The notes beneath the pieces were generated by a model that did no database searches, was not told the DNA's origin, and worked only from the letters and a program-made list of their open reading frames with translations. A stretch of DNA of 40,003 nt, from NCBI GenBank assembly GCA_027483605.1, contig JAIXUE010000011.1:1-40003 (forward strand), written 5' to 3'. This DNA comes from Cryomorphaceae bacterium. GTDB taxonomy: Bacteria > Bacteroidota > Bacteroidia > Flavobacteriales_D > Crocinitomicaceae. A program made the translations under genes and the position numbers. This document shows, in pieces, positions 1 through 8,129 of the stretch. Numbering within the stretch: position 1 is the first letter of the stretch; each line of letters starts with the position of its first letter.

Positions 1-1422
1 CGCAACGCAACTGGCGACCTCATGAACCGCATTTCAGAAGACGTAGGGTTGGTGCGCATGTACGCCGGTCCAGGCATGATGTACACCATCAATTTGGCGG
101 TCAGTTTCATTTTAATTGTCGGCAAAATGATTTCCATCTCACCTAGCCTTACTGTCTTTGTGTTGCTGCCCTTACCGCTGATGAGCATCCTGATTTATAA
201 AGTTTCTTCCACGATGAATAAAATGAGTTTGGAAGTCCAAAAAGAACAATCGTTTTTAAGTACCCTAGCCCAAGAATCTTTTGCGGGTATCCGCATCATC
301 AAAGCCTACCAACGCGAAGAACAAACCACCCAAAAGGTAAGTGAATCAGCGGAGCGCTACAAAAAACAAAGCATGCGCTTGGTATTGGTCAATGCTTTTT
401 TCAGCCCAACCATTATCTTTTTAATTGGCCTTAGCTCCATGATCGCTATTTATTACGGCGGGCTCTTGACCTTTGAAAAGAAAATGACCGTTGGAGGTAT
501 TGTCGCATTCATTATGTATGTCACCAACCTCACTTGGCCCTTTGCTAGCTTGGGCTGGATTTCCTCCATTATCCAACGTGCAGCAGCCTCCCAACAGCGC
601 CTCAACGAATTTTTATTGCGCAAACCCAAAATCAAAAATGACGCTGACCTAGCGTGTCCGCTTGAAAAAGGGTTGGCGTTTGAGCAGGTCTCTTTCAGTT
701 ACCCGGAAAGCGACACCAACGTACTCTCTGACGTTTCATTCTCCGTTCAAAAAGGTGAAACACTCGCAATCATCGGACCAACCGGCGCTGGAAAGTCAAG
801 TATTTGTGCCTTATTGGCGCGGCATTTTGACCCAATTTCCGGACAAATCAGCATTGATCAAAAAGCCTTGCCAAGCTATAGTTTAAATGCCTACCGCCAT
901 CAAATTGCACTTGTACCTCAAGATGTCTTTCTCTTTTCAGACACCATTGCCAACAATCTCAAATTTGGTGTCGAACAACAAGACCTCAGCATAGAGAAGC
1001 TCGAGGCTGCTTGTAAAAAAGCACACGTACTGCACAATATACTTGCCTTTCAAGATGGTTTTCAAACCGTTCTCGGCGAAAGAGGTGTCAATTTAAGCGG
1101 AGGTCAAAAACAGCGCGTCTCCATTGCACGTGCCCTGCTGCGCAGCCCTAAACTCCTTATTTTAGACGATTGCCTGAGTGCAGTAGATACAGAAACGGAA
1201 GAAATCATCTTGAACGAACTCCAAAAAGATGCGCATGAACGCGCCACTATTATTGTGTCGCACCGCATCTCTTCCATACGAAATGCCACAAAAGTCATTG
1301 TCTTAGCAGAAGGACGTGTAATCGAATCTGGCTCGCACGAATCATTATTAGCCCAAAAAGGCGCTTATTTTGATATGTATCAGTTTCAGTTGGAGCAAGA
1401 GCTTCAGGCCAAAAGCAACTGA
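1..1422 (+). CDS. ABC exporter, fused permease/ATPase (5' truncated)
   Basis: The reading frame is open from base 1, so the start lies upstream; the 473 visible codons are the second part of the transmembrane domain followed by a full nucleotide-binding domain. Visible motifs: Walker A GPTGAGKSS at 775-801, signature LSGGQ at 1093-1107, Walker B ending LLILDD at 1153-1170, and an H-loop (IIVSHR) further on. The residue after the Walker B aspartate is Asp (1168-1170) instead of the catalytic Glu. In heterodimeric exporters of the YheI/BmrC and TM287 type this marks the degenerate-site subunit. The family exports lipids, drugs or peptides across the inner membrane; the substrate cannot be read from the sequence. 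If the heterodimer idea is right, a partner with a normal Glu should be encoded nearby, possibly to the left of the window. No terminator hairpin is obvious after the stop. Confidence 0.93.
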   Translation, partial: RNATGDLMNRISEDVGLVRMYAGPGMMYTINLAVSFILIVGKMISISPSLTVFVLLPLPLMSILIYKVSSTMNKMSLEVQKEQSFLSTLAQESFAGIRIIKAYQREEQTTQKVSESAERYKKQSMRLVLVNAFFSPTIIFLIGLSSMIAIYYGGLLTFEKKMTVGGIVAFIMYVTNLTWPFASLGWISSIIQRAAASQQRLNEFLLRKPKIKNDADLACPLEKGLAFEQVSFSYPESDTNVLSDVSFSVQKGETLAIIGPTGAGKSSICALLARHFDPISGQISIDQKALPSYSLNAYRHQIALVPQDVFLFSDTIANNLKFGVEQQDLSIEKLEAACKKAHVLHNILAFQDGFQTVLGERGVNLSGGQKQRVSIARALLRSPKLLILDDCLSAVDTETEEIILNELQKDAHERATIIVSHRISSIRNATKVIVLAEGRVIESGSHESLLAQKGAYFDMYQFQLEQELQAKSN

Positions 1423-1519
1423 TAATCAACAGTTATCAACCATTAATTGTTTGTCTTTTTTTGAAACACTTATGCCGTAGCTTGCGTACATTCGACCAAA
1501 CCAATTAAAACAAACAACT

Positions 1520-2257
1520 ATGAAAAAATTAATGATTTTTGTAGGAGCATTGACATTGACTGGGTCTTTGTTTGCTCAAAAGCCTGCTAGTGACGACGCG
1601 CGTTATTCATTAGAAGGACTTGCTAACTTGAATACCACTGATGGGATGAGTTTTGCCGCACCTTCTATCCGCTTGCGTTATTTTGCCACAGACCAAATTG
1701 CTGGACGCTTACAATTTGGCTTCGGTGGCGATGGTTCATCTATCTCTACAATTCCTAGTAAAGAATCTTACACCTATGTCAACTCAGCTGGCGACAAAGA
1801 AGGCACGGTTGACATCGCACGAAGCGCTTTTGATGTGCAATTAGGTGCTGAATATCATTTGGCTGGAACGTCAAAAATGTCTCCTTATTTTGCTGGCCAT
1901 ATTGGCTTTGGTCGAGGATCTGAAGATCAAACCTGGACAGATGTTTTTTATTCAGTTCCAGGCGACCCAACAAGTGAGCTCGCTTATACGGAAGGGTTTT
2001 CTGTAAGTGCAACTGGCGGATACAGCACCTTTAGCTGGGGTGTTGGTGCAGGTTTCGATTATTATGTTGCCGAAAACCTATATTTAGGTTTGGAACTGAA
2101 TTTGACAAGCACTTCAGTTACCAATGATGATCTCGTAAAAGACATCACCACACCAGCTTCTACCACACCAACTACCATTACTACACTTGGAAACAAAATG
2201 TCCTACACCAATATTGGTGCGGCACATGGTTCGGTACGTATCGGTTGGAGATTCTAA
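1520..2257 (+). CDS. Outer-membrane beta-barrel protein
   Basis: This 245-residue protein begins with a clear Sec signal peptide (MKKLMIFVGALTLTGSLFAQ) and continues as alternating aromatic/polar strands with Gly-rich turns. It ends in Phe (GWRF), the usual last residue of an outer-membrane barrel. The overall shape fits the OMP_b-brl / OmpW-like families, but I do not recognise a specific member. Strand-like stretches such as ISPYFAGHIGFGRG-type segments and the paired late strands support eight to ten strands. It is a single-gene unit: the 97-base leader contains a weak TACATTCG (1487-1494) with TTTG at 1460-1463, and a strong intrinsic terminator follows at 2281-2303. The start is favoured because the signal peptide begins exactly there. 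Function unknown; a structural or small-solute barrel is likely. Confidence 0.85.
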   Translation: MKKLMIFVGALTLTGSLFAQKPASDDARYSLEGLANLNTTDGMSFAAPSIRLRYFATDQIAGRLQFGFGGDGSSISTIPSKESYTYVNSAGDKEGTVDIARSAFDVQLGAEYHLAGTSKMSPYFAGHIGFGRGSEDQTWTDVFYSVPGDPTSELAYTEGFSVSATGGYSTFSWGVGAGFDYYVAENLYLGLELNLTSTSVTNDDLVKDITTPASTTPTTITTLGNKMSYTNIGAAHGSVRIGWRF

Positions 2258-2280
2258 ACAAATCTATACCTATTCAATCA

Positions 2281-2303
2281 AGGGGGCTTCGGCCCCCTTT
2301 TTT
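2281..2303 (+). terminator. Intrinsic terminator with UUCG tetraloop
   Basis: A perfect 7-bp stem (AGGGGGC / GCCCCCT) closes a TTCG loop at 2288-2291, with a C-G closing pair, and the 3' arm runs into TTTTTT. It ends the outer-membrane protein transcript and insulates the comB promoter 21 bases downstream. Confidence 0.93.
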
Positions 2304-2323
2304 ATTGTTCTTTTGAAAAAGTG

Positions 2324-2331
2324 TAACTTTG
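2324..2331 (+). promoter_or_regulatory. TAnnTTTG -7 element for comB
   Basis: TAACTTTG matches the Bacteroidota -7 consensus TAnnTTTG exactly. Only four bases (CAGC) separate it from the comB ATG, so the predicted transcript start falls on or next to the A of the start codon. A good -33 TTTG at the usual distance is not obvious. The same CTTTGCAGCATG string is found before trmD. Confidence 0.7.
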
Positions 2332-2335
2332 CAGC

Positions 2336-3064
2336 ATGGAGACAAGAAAGCACGTAGAAGTTTGTTTTACGCCCGGAGAATATCCTTATTACAAAGATGA
2401 GTTTGAAATTGTAGTTGTTATTGACGTGCTGCGCGCCACCTCAGCAATATGTGCTGCCTTTGACAACGGCATCAACTCCATCATTCCCGTACCCACTGTA
2501 GAAGAAGCTTGGGCATACAAACAGAAAGGTTTTTTAGCTGGCGCAGAACGCAAAGGTCAAATTGTAGAAGGATTCGACTTCGGTAACTCGCCCTTTTCCT
2601 ACATGCGTGAAGATTTCAAAGGACAAGACGTTGTGCTCACCACTACCAATGGAACCAAGTCATTGGACGTCGCCAAAGATGCTGAAATTGTCGTTGTGGG
2701 TGCCTTCTTGAACCTAGATGCCTTGTGCAATTGGCTAGCAAAGCAAGACAAAAATGTACTCTGCTTGTGTTCGGGCTGGCAAGACAAATTCAACTTAGAA
2801 GATACCATTTGTGCGGGAGCAATTTGTCAGTATTTAATCGGAACGGGCAACTATATTTCCGATGAAGACTCTTCTATTGCAGCCAAGTATTTATACCTTT
2901 CGGCCAAGGACAATTACCTTGGTTACCTCAAGTCGAGTTCACACCGCCGCAGGCTCAAAAACCTGAACCTCAATGAAGATATCAAGTATTGTCTGACTCC
3001 CAATCAAACGGAGGTCATTCCAATACTTAAAGATGGCAAACTTATCAAACTTCAGGAAGCTTAA
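2336..3064 (+). CDS. comB: ComB-family 2-phosphosulfolactate phosphatase
   Basis: The 242-residue protein carries the ComB family blocks: VVIDVLRATS at about 27-36, the GFDFGNSP block at 79-86 and TTTNGT at 102-107. Its length is normal for the family (about 230-250). ComB enzymes remove phosphate from 2-phosphosulfolactate in an Mg-dependent reaction, giving sulfolactate, first described for coenzyme M synthesis. Bacteroidota do not make coenzyme M, so the physiological substrate here is uncertain; sulfolactate or related sulfonate metabolism is an inference. No ComA or ComC homologue is in the window. The ATG sits 4 nt after a perfect TAnnTTTG, suggesting a leaderless mRNA. The 3' end overlaps the next gene by 32 bp in another frame, so the two are probably cotranscribed. 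Confidence 0.85.
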   Translation: METRKHVEVCFTPGEYPYYKDEFEIVVVIDVLRATSAICAAFDNGINSIIPVPTVEEAWAYKQKGFLAGAERKGQIVEGFDFGNSPFSYMREDFKGQDVVLTTTNGTKSLDVAKDAEIVVVGAFLNLDALCNWLAKQDKNVLCLCSGWQDKFNLEDTICAGAICQYLIGTGNYISDEDSSIAAKYLYLSAKDNYLGYLKSSSHRRRLKNLNLNEDIKYCLTPNQTEVIPILKDGKLIKLQEA

Positions 3065-4040
3065 ACGCTTTTCGCTTCTCGTTTTTACGGGATTCCTTTT
3101 TACTCAAAATCAAACCAAGCTCAATAGCCAGTGGGGCTTTGCAGGCCACCAGCGCATCAATGAATTTGCAGTTTACCTCTTACCTGCTGAATTGCAGGCT
3201 GTTTTCATACAGCACCTGCCCTACCTCATCAGTCAATCCGTAGCACCAGACCAACGCCGCTACGCCGTTCAAGCTGAAGCTCCCCGCCACTACATTGACC
3301 TCGACCATTATTACAAGAAGGGGCAAGATCCATTCTGGAACCTCCCCCAAAACTGGCAAGAGGCCATGGATTGCCACTCCGAAGATACTCTTCAAGCCTA
3401 CGGAATTGTACCTTGGCACGTGGTGCGCATGAAATACAGGCTACAAAAAGCATTTGAAGAGAAGGATTTGACATTACTGCTCAAATACGCGGCAGAAATC
3501 GGTCATTATATTGCCGATGCACATGTGCCTTTGCACACTACCGAAAACTACAACGGTCAACTCACCAATCAACATGGTATTCATGGCCTCTGGGAGAGCC
3601 GCTTAATTGAGCTACAAGCCGAAAACTACAACTATTGGATTGGCAAAGCCAAATATCTCCCATCTATACAAAAAGAAATTTGGGCTGCGGTTCGCGCTTC
3701 GCATGCCGCCCTAGACTCTGTACTCCGATTCGAAAAAATGGTGAGCCATGAAATAGGTTTGGCAGAAAAATACAGCTATGAACAGCGCGGCAGCACCCTC
3801 ACAAAAGTCTACTCTCGAAAATTCTGCGAAGCATATCACAAAAGCCTTAATGGCATGGTAGAAAGACGCTTGCGTGCAGCCATCATGATGGTGAGCAGTG
3901 TGTGGTACACAGCATGGGTAGATGCCGGACAACCAGATTTGAGGAAGCTTCAATTAGAAGCCAATCAAAAAAAAGACGTCACTGAAAATGACACAATTCA
4001 AAAAATAAATACGCGTTGGAAACAACGGAGCTGTCATTAG
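3033..4040 (+). CDS. Zinc-dependent phospholipase C / S1-P1 nuclease-fold protein
   Basis: This 335-residue exported protein has a hydrophobic N-terminal segment (about 12-25) and then a spaced set of likely metal ligands: Trp34 and His39 (SQWGFAGH), Asp73, His86 and Asp89 (HYIDLD), His158 and Asp162 (GHYIADAHVPLH), His168, His184 and Glu188 (HGIHGLWE). This is the trinuclear zinc pattern shared by zinc-dependent phospholipase C and S1/P1 nucleases. In those enzymes the mature protein begins with the Trp whose amino group binds zinc, so cleavage just before Trp34 would be functionally meaningful. Which of the two activities it has cannot be decided by eye. It starts inside the end of comB (32-bp overlap). 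Its stop overlaps the stop of the convergent ettA gene in the shared tetranucleotide TTAG at 4037-4040. Confidence 0.82.
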   Translation: MANLSNFRKLKRFSLLVFTGFLFTQNQTKLNSQWGFAGHQRINEFAVYLLPAELQAVFIQHLPYLISQSVAPDQRRYAVQAEAPRHYIDLDHYYKKGQDPFWNLPQNWQEAMDCHSEDTLQAYGIVPWHVVRMKYRLQKAFEEKDLTLLLKYAAEIGHYIADAHVPLHTTENYNGQLTNQHGIHGLWESRLIELQAENYNYWIGKAKYLPSIQKEIWAAVRASHAALDSVLRFEKMVSHEIGLAEKYSYEQRGSTLTKVYSRKFCEAYHKSLNGMVERRLRAAIMMVSSVWYTAWVDAGQPDLRKLQLEANQKKDVTENDTIQKINTRWKQRSCH

Positions 4041-5719
4041 CTCAAACTTCTGTAGCGTATGCGCTTAGGCCCGGAGTCGCCGAGGCGTTTTTTGCGATTT
4101 TCTTCGTACTCAGAATAAGATCCTTCGAACCAATACACTTGAGAGTCTCCTTCAAAAGCCAAGATATGCGTACAAATGCGGTCTAAAAACCAGCGGTCGT
4201 GGGAAATCACTACCGCACAGCCCGCAAAGTTCTCGATGCCTTCTTCAAGAGCGCGCAAGGTATTGACGTCGATGTCGTTGGTGGGCTCATCTAGCAAGAG
4301 CACATTGGCTTCGGTTTTGAGCGTCATGGCTAAGTGTAAGCGGTTGCGTTCACCTCCTGAGAGAATGCCTACTTTTTTGTTCTGATCGGAGCCATTAAAG
4401 TTGAATTTCGATAAATAGGCTCGCGCATTGATTTTGTCATTGCCTACTTCTACGTATTCGAGACCATTTGAGACGACATCGAAAACGGTTTTATCCGGAT
4501 GGATGTCTTTGTGGCTTTGGTCGACGTAGCCAATTTTGACGGTTTCGCCAACGGTGAACTCACCATTATCTGGAGAAAGTTCTGCCATGATCATTTTGAA
4601 TATAGTGGTCTTGCCCGCGCCATTTGGCCCGATGATACCCACGATTCCGGCAGGTGGTAATTTGAAATTGAGGTCGTCGTAGAGAAGTTTGTCTCCAAAT
4701 GCTTTGCCAACATGTATGGCGTCGATGACGTTGTTGCCTAAGCGCGGACCATTTGGAATGGGCATTTCGAGCTTGGCTTCTTTTTCACGGGCATCGGCAG
4801 ACAACATTTTGTCGTAGTTCTGCAAACGCGCTTTACTCTTCGCCTGACGCGCTTTGGGGTTCATGCGCACCCATTCGAGCTCTCGAGCCAACATTTTTTG
4901 ACGCTTAGACTCCGTTTTTTCTTCTTCTTGCAAGCGCTTGCCTTTTTGCTCGAGCCAAGAAGTATAATTTCCTTTCCAAGGAATGCCTTCGCCGCGGTCG
5001 AGTTCAAGGATCCAACCTGCAACGTTGTCTAGGAAATAGCGGTCGTGGGTAACGGCAATTACGGTGCCTTTGTATTGCTGAAGGTGTTGCTCTAGCCAAT
5101 CGATAGACTCTGCATCTAAGTGGTTGGTCGGCTCATCTAGCAAAAGCACATCCGGATTTTGCAAGAGCAAACGGCAAAGTGCAACGCGGCGGCGCTCACC
5201 ACCTGAGAGTGTGCCAATAAGTTGGTCGTCGGGCGGACAGCGCAAGGCGTCCATGGCACGCTCGATTTTGGTATCGAGTTCCCAGGCATCTAGCGCATCG
5301 ATTTTATCCTGGACTTCGCCTTGGCGAGCAATGAGCTTATCCATTTTATCGGGATCAGACATGACGTCTTCATCCATAAATGAATTATTGATTTCTTCGT
5401 ATTCGGCAAGGACGTCTACAATTTCTTGTGCGCCTTCGAGTACGATATCGCGCACCGTTTTATTTGGGTCGAGCTCCGGCTCTTGCGGCAAGTAGCCAAC
5501 GGTGTATCCCGGTGAAAACACGACTTCACCTTGAAAAGATTTATCGAGTCCGGCAATGATTTTCATGACCGTAGACTTACCCGAACCATTCAAACCAATG
5601 ATGCCAATTTTGGCGCCATAAAAGAATGACAGGTAGATATTTTTAATGATTTGCTTGCCTTGAGGAGTGACTTTTGACACCCCTACCATAGAGAAAATGA
5701 TTTTTTTGTCGTCTGACAT
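4037..5719 (-). CDS. ettA: ABC-F protein EttA (translational throttle ATPase)
   Basis: The 560-residue protein has two ABC domains and no membrane segments. Domain 1: Walker A GLNGSGKS at 42-49, signature LSGGE at 171-175, Walker B LLLDE at 192-196. Domain 2: GPNGAGKT at 364-371, LSGGE at 453-457, LLLDE at 474-478. Between them lies a charged linker (about 242-320), which in this family is the P-site tRNA interaction motif. Blocks such as THDRYFLDNVAGWILELDRG are almost identical to E. coli EttA (555 residues). EttA binds the ribosomal E site and gates the first peptide bond according to ATP/ADP ratio. Both catalytic glutamates are present. The gene starts 5 bp after the stop of the protease gene upstream, so it is probably transcribed from that promoter. 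Confidence 0.96.
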   Translation of the reverse strand: MSDDKKIIFSMVGVSKVTPQGKQIIKNIYLSFFYGAKIGIIGLNGSGKSTVMKIIAGLDKSFQGEVVFSPGYTVGYLPQEPELDPNKTVRDIVLEGAQEIVDVLAEYEEINNSFMDEDVMSDPDKMDKLIARQGEVQDKIDALDAWELDTKIERAMDALRCPPDDQLIGTLSGGERRRVALCRLLLQNPDVLLLDEPTNHLDAESIDWLEQHLQQYKGTVIAVTHDRYFLDNVAGWILELDRGEGIPWKGNYTSWLEQKGKRLQEEEKTESKRQKMLARELEWVRMNPKARQAKSKARLQNYDKMLSADAREKEAKLEMPIPNGPRLGNNVIDAIHVGKAFGDKLLYDDLNFKLPPAGIVGIIGPNGAGKTTIFKMIMAELSPDNGEFTVGETVKIGYVDQSHKDIHPDKTVFDVVSNGLEYVEVGNDKINARAYLSKFNFNGSDQNKKVGILSGGERNRLHLAMTLKTEANVLLLDEPTNDIDVNTLRALEEGIENFAGCAVVISHDRWFLDRICTHILAFEGDSQVYWFEGSYSEYEENRKKRLGDSGPKRIRYRSLS

Positions 5720-5724
5720 ATTGC

Positions 5725-7311
5725 TTATTTATCGAGTTCGTATTTGTTATATTCCTTGCTCTGCAGTACTTCAATGGCTTTTTGCAGAATTTCGTTGGTT
5801 TCGTTGTATATCTGAAACATTTCGTTGGTGCTCCACAAATCTTGAGCGAGCACCGCTTTCAAGCGCAATTTGAGGAGTTTTTCACTGGTACTATAGCCCT
5901 TTTGATCAAAAAGCAAAGTGGAGTCTTCTTGAGCGACATGCGCAAAAAACTGATCCATAAATGCTTGATCGCAGTTGAAGTTGTTTTTAAAGGTATTGAT
6001 GTCTGGGTATTGCGCCTTGAGAGCAGCTCTGTTGGCATTGATGTATTTGAAAGCAAAATTATTGACATGCCCACCTTGGATGAGATCTGAAAAATAAGTG
6101 CTGGTTTCGGTGGTATCTAAGGCCACAAATACATCCGGCATGATGCCGCCGCCGCCGTATACAGTGCGCTTTGTCTTGAGCGTTTTGTACATGAGTGAAT
6201 CAGGCATTTTGATGGAATCCTTTAGAAAGAATTCGCCGTTCAGGTAGCGCTGATTGAGGTCTTTGCGATAGGTTTCGGTGTCTTGATATGGCTTTTGAAT
6301 GTGGCGACCTGTAGGCGTGTAATAGCGTGCAATGGTAAGTCGCATTTCAGAACCATCGCTAAGTGGCATTGGGCGCTGAACAAGACCTTTTCCGTAGGTG
6401 CGACGGCCCACAACCAAACCGCGGTCCCAGTCTTGGATGGCGCCTGATAAAATCTCACTGGCACTGGCGCTGTATTCGTCGGTGAGTATGATGAGTTGGC
6501 CGTCTTCAAAAAGTCCTTTTTTGCCCGCTTTGAGATCGTAACGGGGTTGCGCACGGCCTTCTGAGTAAACAACAAGTTTATCGCCTGATAAGAATTCATC
6601 ACCGAGCTTGTGAGCAGCGTCTAGCAAACCACCACCATTGCCTTGCAAATCAAAAATGAGGCTTTTCATGCCCTGTTCTTTGAGACTCAACAACGCATTT
6701 TGCACTTCTTGAACGGTTGTTTTTGAAAAGCTATTGAGCTTAATGTATCCGATTTCTTTGTCAATCATGTAGGCGGCATCTACGGAGAAGACCGGGATTT
6801 TGTCTCGGGTGATCGTGAAATCTAGAAGTTTGCCTTTGCGGTTAACGGTTACTTTAACTTTGGTACCGAGGTCGCCCATGAGTTTTTGACGCACTTGGTC
6901 ATTTTTAATGCCAATTCCTGCAACGCTTTGACCATCTACTTGTACAATTTGATCGCCGGGTAAAATACCCAACTTTTCTGACGGACCACCAGGAATGGTG
7001 GCTACAACACTAATGGTGTCTTTCATGAGCTGAAAACGCACGCCGATTCCGACAAAACTACCGTTGATCGTCATTTGGGCGTCGTCGAGCTCTTCTTTCG
7101 GAATGTAAGTGGAATGAGGGTCAAGTGCCTCTAACATGGCTATAATGGCCGTTTCTGTAAGTTCCGGAGCATTTGGTGCATCTACATAAAAGCGTTCGAT
7201 ATTGTACAGCACTTCGGCGTATTTCTGCGCTGATGCGGCAGCTTTATTGGCATCTTGGGCCCATAGGCCGGCGACAAGAAAAGACGTGATCAGGAGAAAA
7301 GTAAGGCGCAT
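5725..7311 (-). CDS. S41 family C-terminal processing peptidase (CtpA/Prc-like)
   Basis: The chosen start at 7311 gives a 528-residue protein opening with a signal peptide (MRLTFLLITSFLVAGLWAQ). A frame open 39 codons further upstream would bury that signal peptide, so it is rejected. Order of parts: N-terminal helical region (20-75), PDZ domain (about 85-165, with GVRFQ and LGILPGDQIVQVDG), S41 protease core (about 180-345) and a C-terminal helical region. The Ser-Lys dyad is Ser283 (in SASASE) and Lys308 (in TYGKG), 25 residues apart as in Prc and D1 processing protease. It should act in the periplasm, trimming protein C-termini. The promoter is a TATTTTTG at 7333-7340 on the same strand, and ettA follows after 5 bp. 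Confidence 0.93.
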   Translation of the reverse strand: MRLTFLLITSFLVAGLWAQDANKAAASAQKYAEVLYNIERFYVDAPNAPELTETAIIAMLEALDPHSTYIPKEELDDAQMTINGSFVGIGVRFQLMKDTISVVATIPGGPSEKLGILPGDQIVQVDGQSVAGIGIKNDQVRQKLMGDLGTKVKVTVNRKGKLLDFTITRDKIPVFSVDAAYMIDKEIGYIKLNSFSKTTVQEVQNALLSLKEQGMKSLIFDLQGNGGGLLDAAHKLGDEFLSGDKLVVYSEGRAQPRYDLKAGKKGLFEDGQLIILTDEYSASASEILSGAIQDWDRGLVVGRRTYGKGLVQRPMPLSDGSEMRLTIARYYTPTGRHIQKPYQDTETYRKDLNQRYLNGEFFLKDSIKMPDSLMYKTLKTKRTVYGGGGIMPDVFVALDTTETSTYFSDLIQGGHVNNFAFKYINANRAALKAQYPDINTFKNNFNCDQAFMDQFFAHVAQEDSTLLFDQKGYSTSEKLLKLRLKAVLAQDLWSTNEMFQIYNETNEILQKAIEVLQSKEYNKYELDK

Positions 7312-7332
7312 GTCAGTAAATTTTATGAAATA

Positions 7333-7340
7333 CAAAAATA
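7333..7340 (-). promoter_or_regulatory. TAnnTTTG -7 element for the S41 peptidase/ettA operon
   Basis: Read on the minus strand this is TATTTTTG, an exact match to TAnnTTTG, ending 21 nt before the peptidase ATG. It supports the 7311 start and gives a short leader of about 15 nt. It lies back to back with the promoter at 7371-7378. Confidence 0.6.
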
Positions 7341-7370
7341 AGCATCGCCGCTCAAATTGCTCAGAAAGTT

Positions 7371-7378
7371 TAACTTTG
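7371..7378 (+). promoter_or_regulatory. TAnnTTTG -7 element for the DUF2459 gene
   Basis: TAACTTTG matches the consensus exactly and ends 10 nt before the ATG at 7389. The ATG at 7381 in between is followed by a stop after three codons (ATG CAC ACA TGA). It is either unused or forms a minimal upstream frame whose stop overlaps the true ATG. Confidence 0.6.
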
Positions 7379-7388
7379 TTATGCACAC

Positions 7389-8129
7389 ATGAGAGAAAAA
7401 AAACGCAAACTCCACTGGTATCAAACACGCAAAGCGCGCAATGCTTTTAAACGCACTAAAAAAATCAGTGGCTATTTCTTCACTTTTTTAGGCTCTGCCA
7501 TTCTTTTATATGTCATTGCCACCTTTATTTTATCTAGAATTACAGTCAAGGGCCAAAACAACAAAGGCGCCAACATTCAAATCTTCCTCATGAAATCTGG
7601 GGTTCACACCGATTTCATTTTACCTGTCTGTAACGATATCAAAGATTGGCGCGCCGAATTCCCCTTGGCCAACACTGGCTTCAAAGACAGCCTAAGCAAA
7701 CTGATCTCCATTGGTTGGGGCGACCAAACCTTCTATATGAATACACCCACCTGGTCCGATTTAACTGTCAAAACTGCCCTTACCGTTCCGTTTGGCTTAG
7801 GTCCTTCTGCCATTCACGCCACTTATTACCAGCAGCTCCTCGACGACCGTCCAAATATCCGACTGCACCTCACTCAAAAGCAATACCGAAAACTTGTGCT
7901 TTACATTGAAAAAACCCTTGACCGAAAAGGGAACGGACAAACGAAATACATCAAAGCAAGCATGCCCGGCGTGGTCACGGGCAACGATGCTTACTATGCT
8001 GCAAAAGGACGCTATAGTCTTTTTTTCACTTGTAACTCATGGGTCAACGCTGGCTTAAAAGCATGCCAACAAAAAGCGTGTTATTGGACTGCCTTTGCCG
8101 GTGGTATCTTTTATCAGTATGGCAAGTAA
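7389..8129 (+). CDS. DUF2459 (TIGR02117-type) membrane-anchored protein
   Basis: This 246-residue protein has a very basic N-terminus (residues 1-26), one transmembrane segment (about 28-49) and then an extracytoplasmic domain. The domain carries the blocks I associate with DUF2459: SGVHTDFILPV, IGWGDQTFYMNTPTW, a PFGLGPSAIH block and the C-terminal TCNSWVNAGL with a second Cys-containing segment before AFAGGIFYQY. The Cys and His in these blocks could be a catalytic pair of a permuted NlpC/P60-like fold, but that is inference. The biochemical role of the family is unknown. The last 11 bases overlap the start of the following hydrolase gene, which suggests translational coupling. Confidence 0.8.
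   Translation: MREKKRKLHWYQTRKARNAFKRTKKISGYFFTFLGSAILLYVIATFILSRITVKGQNNKGANIQIFLMKSGVHTDFILPVCNDIKDWRAEFPLANTGFKDSLSKLISIGWGDQTFYMNTPTWSDLTVKTALTVPFGLGPSAIHATYYQQLLDDRPNIRLHLTQKQYRKLVLYIEKTLDRKGNGQTKYIKASMPGVVTGNDAYYAAKGRYSLFFTCNSWVNAGLKACQQKACYWTAFAGGIFYQYGK

Noticed and set aside
5124..5495. 123-codon open frame antisense to ettA
   Set aside because: Its Ser/Arg-rich translation is the reverse complement of conserved ABC motifs; no start signal is visible.
7312..7428. 39-codon N-terminal extension of the S41 peptidase, running to 7428
   Set aside because: It would place the signal peptide in the middle of the protein and includes both divergent promoters and the start of the DUF2459 gene.
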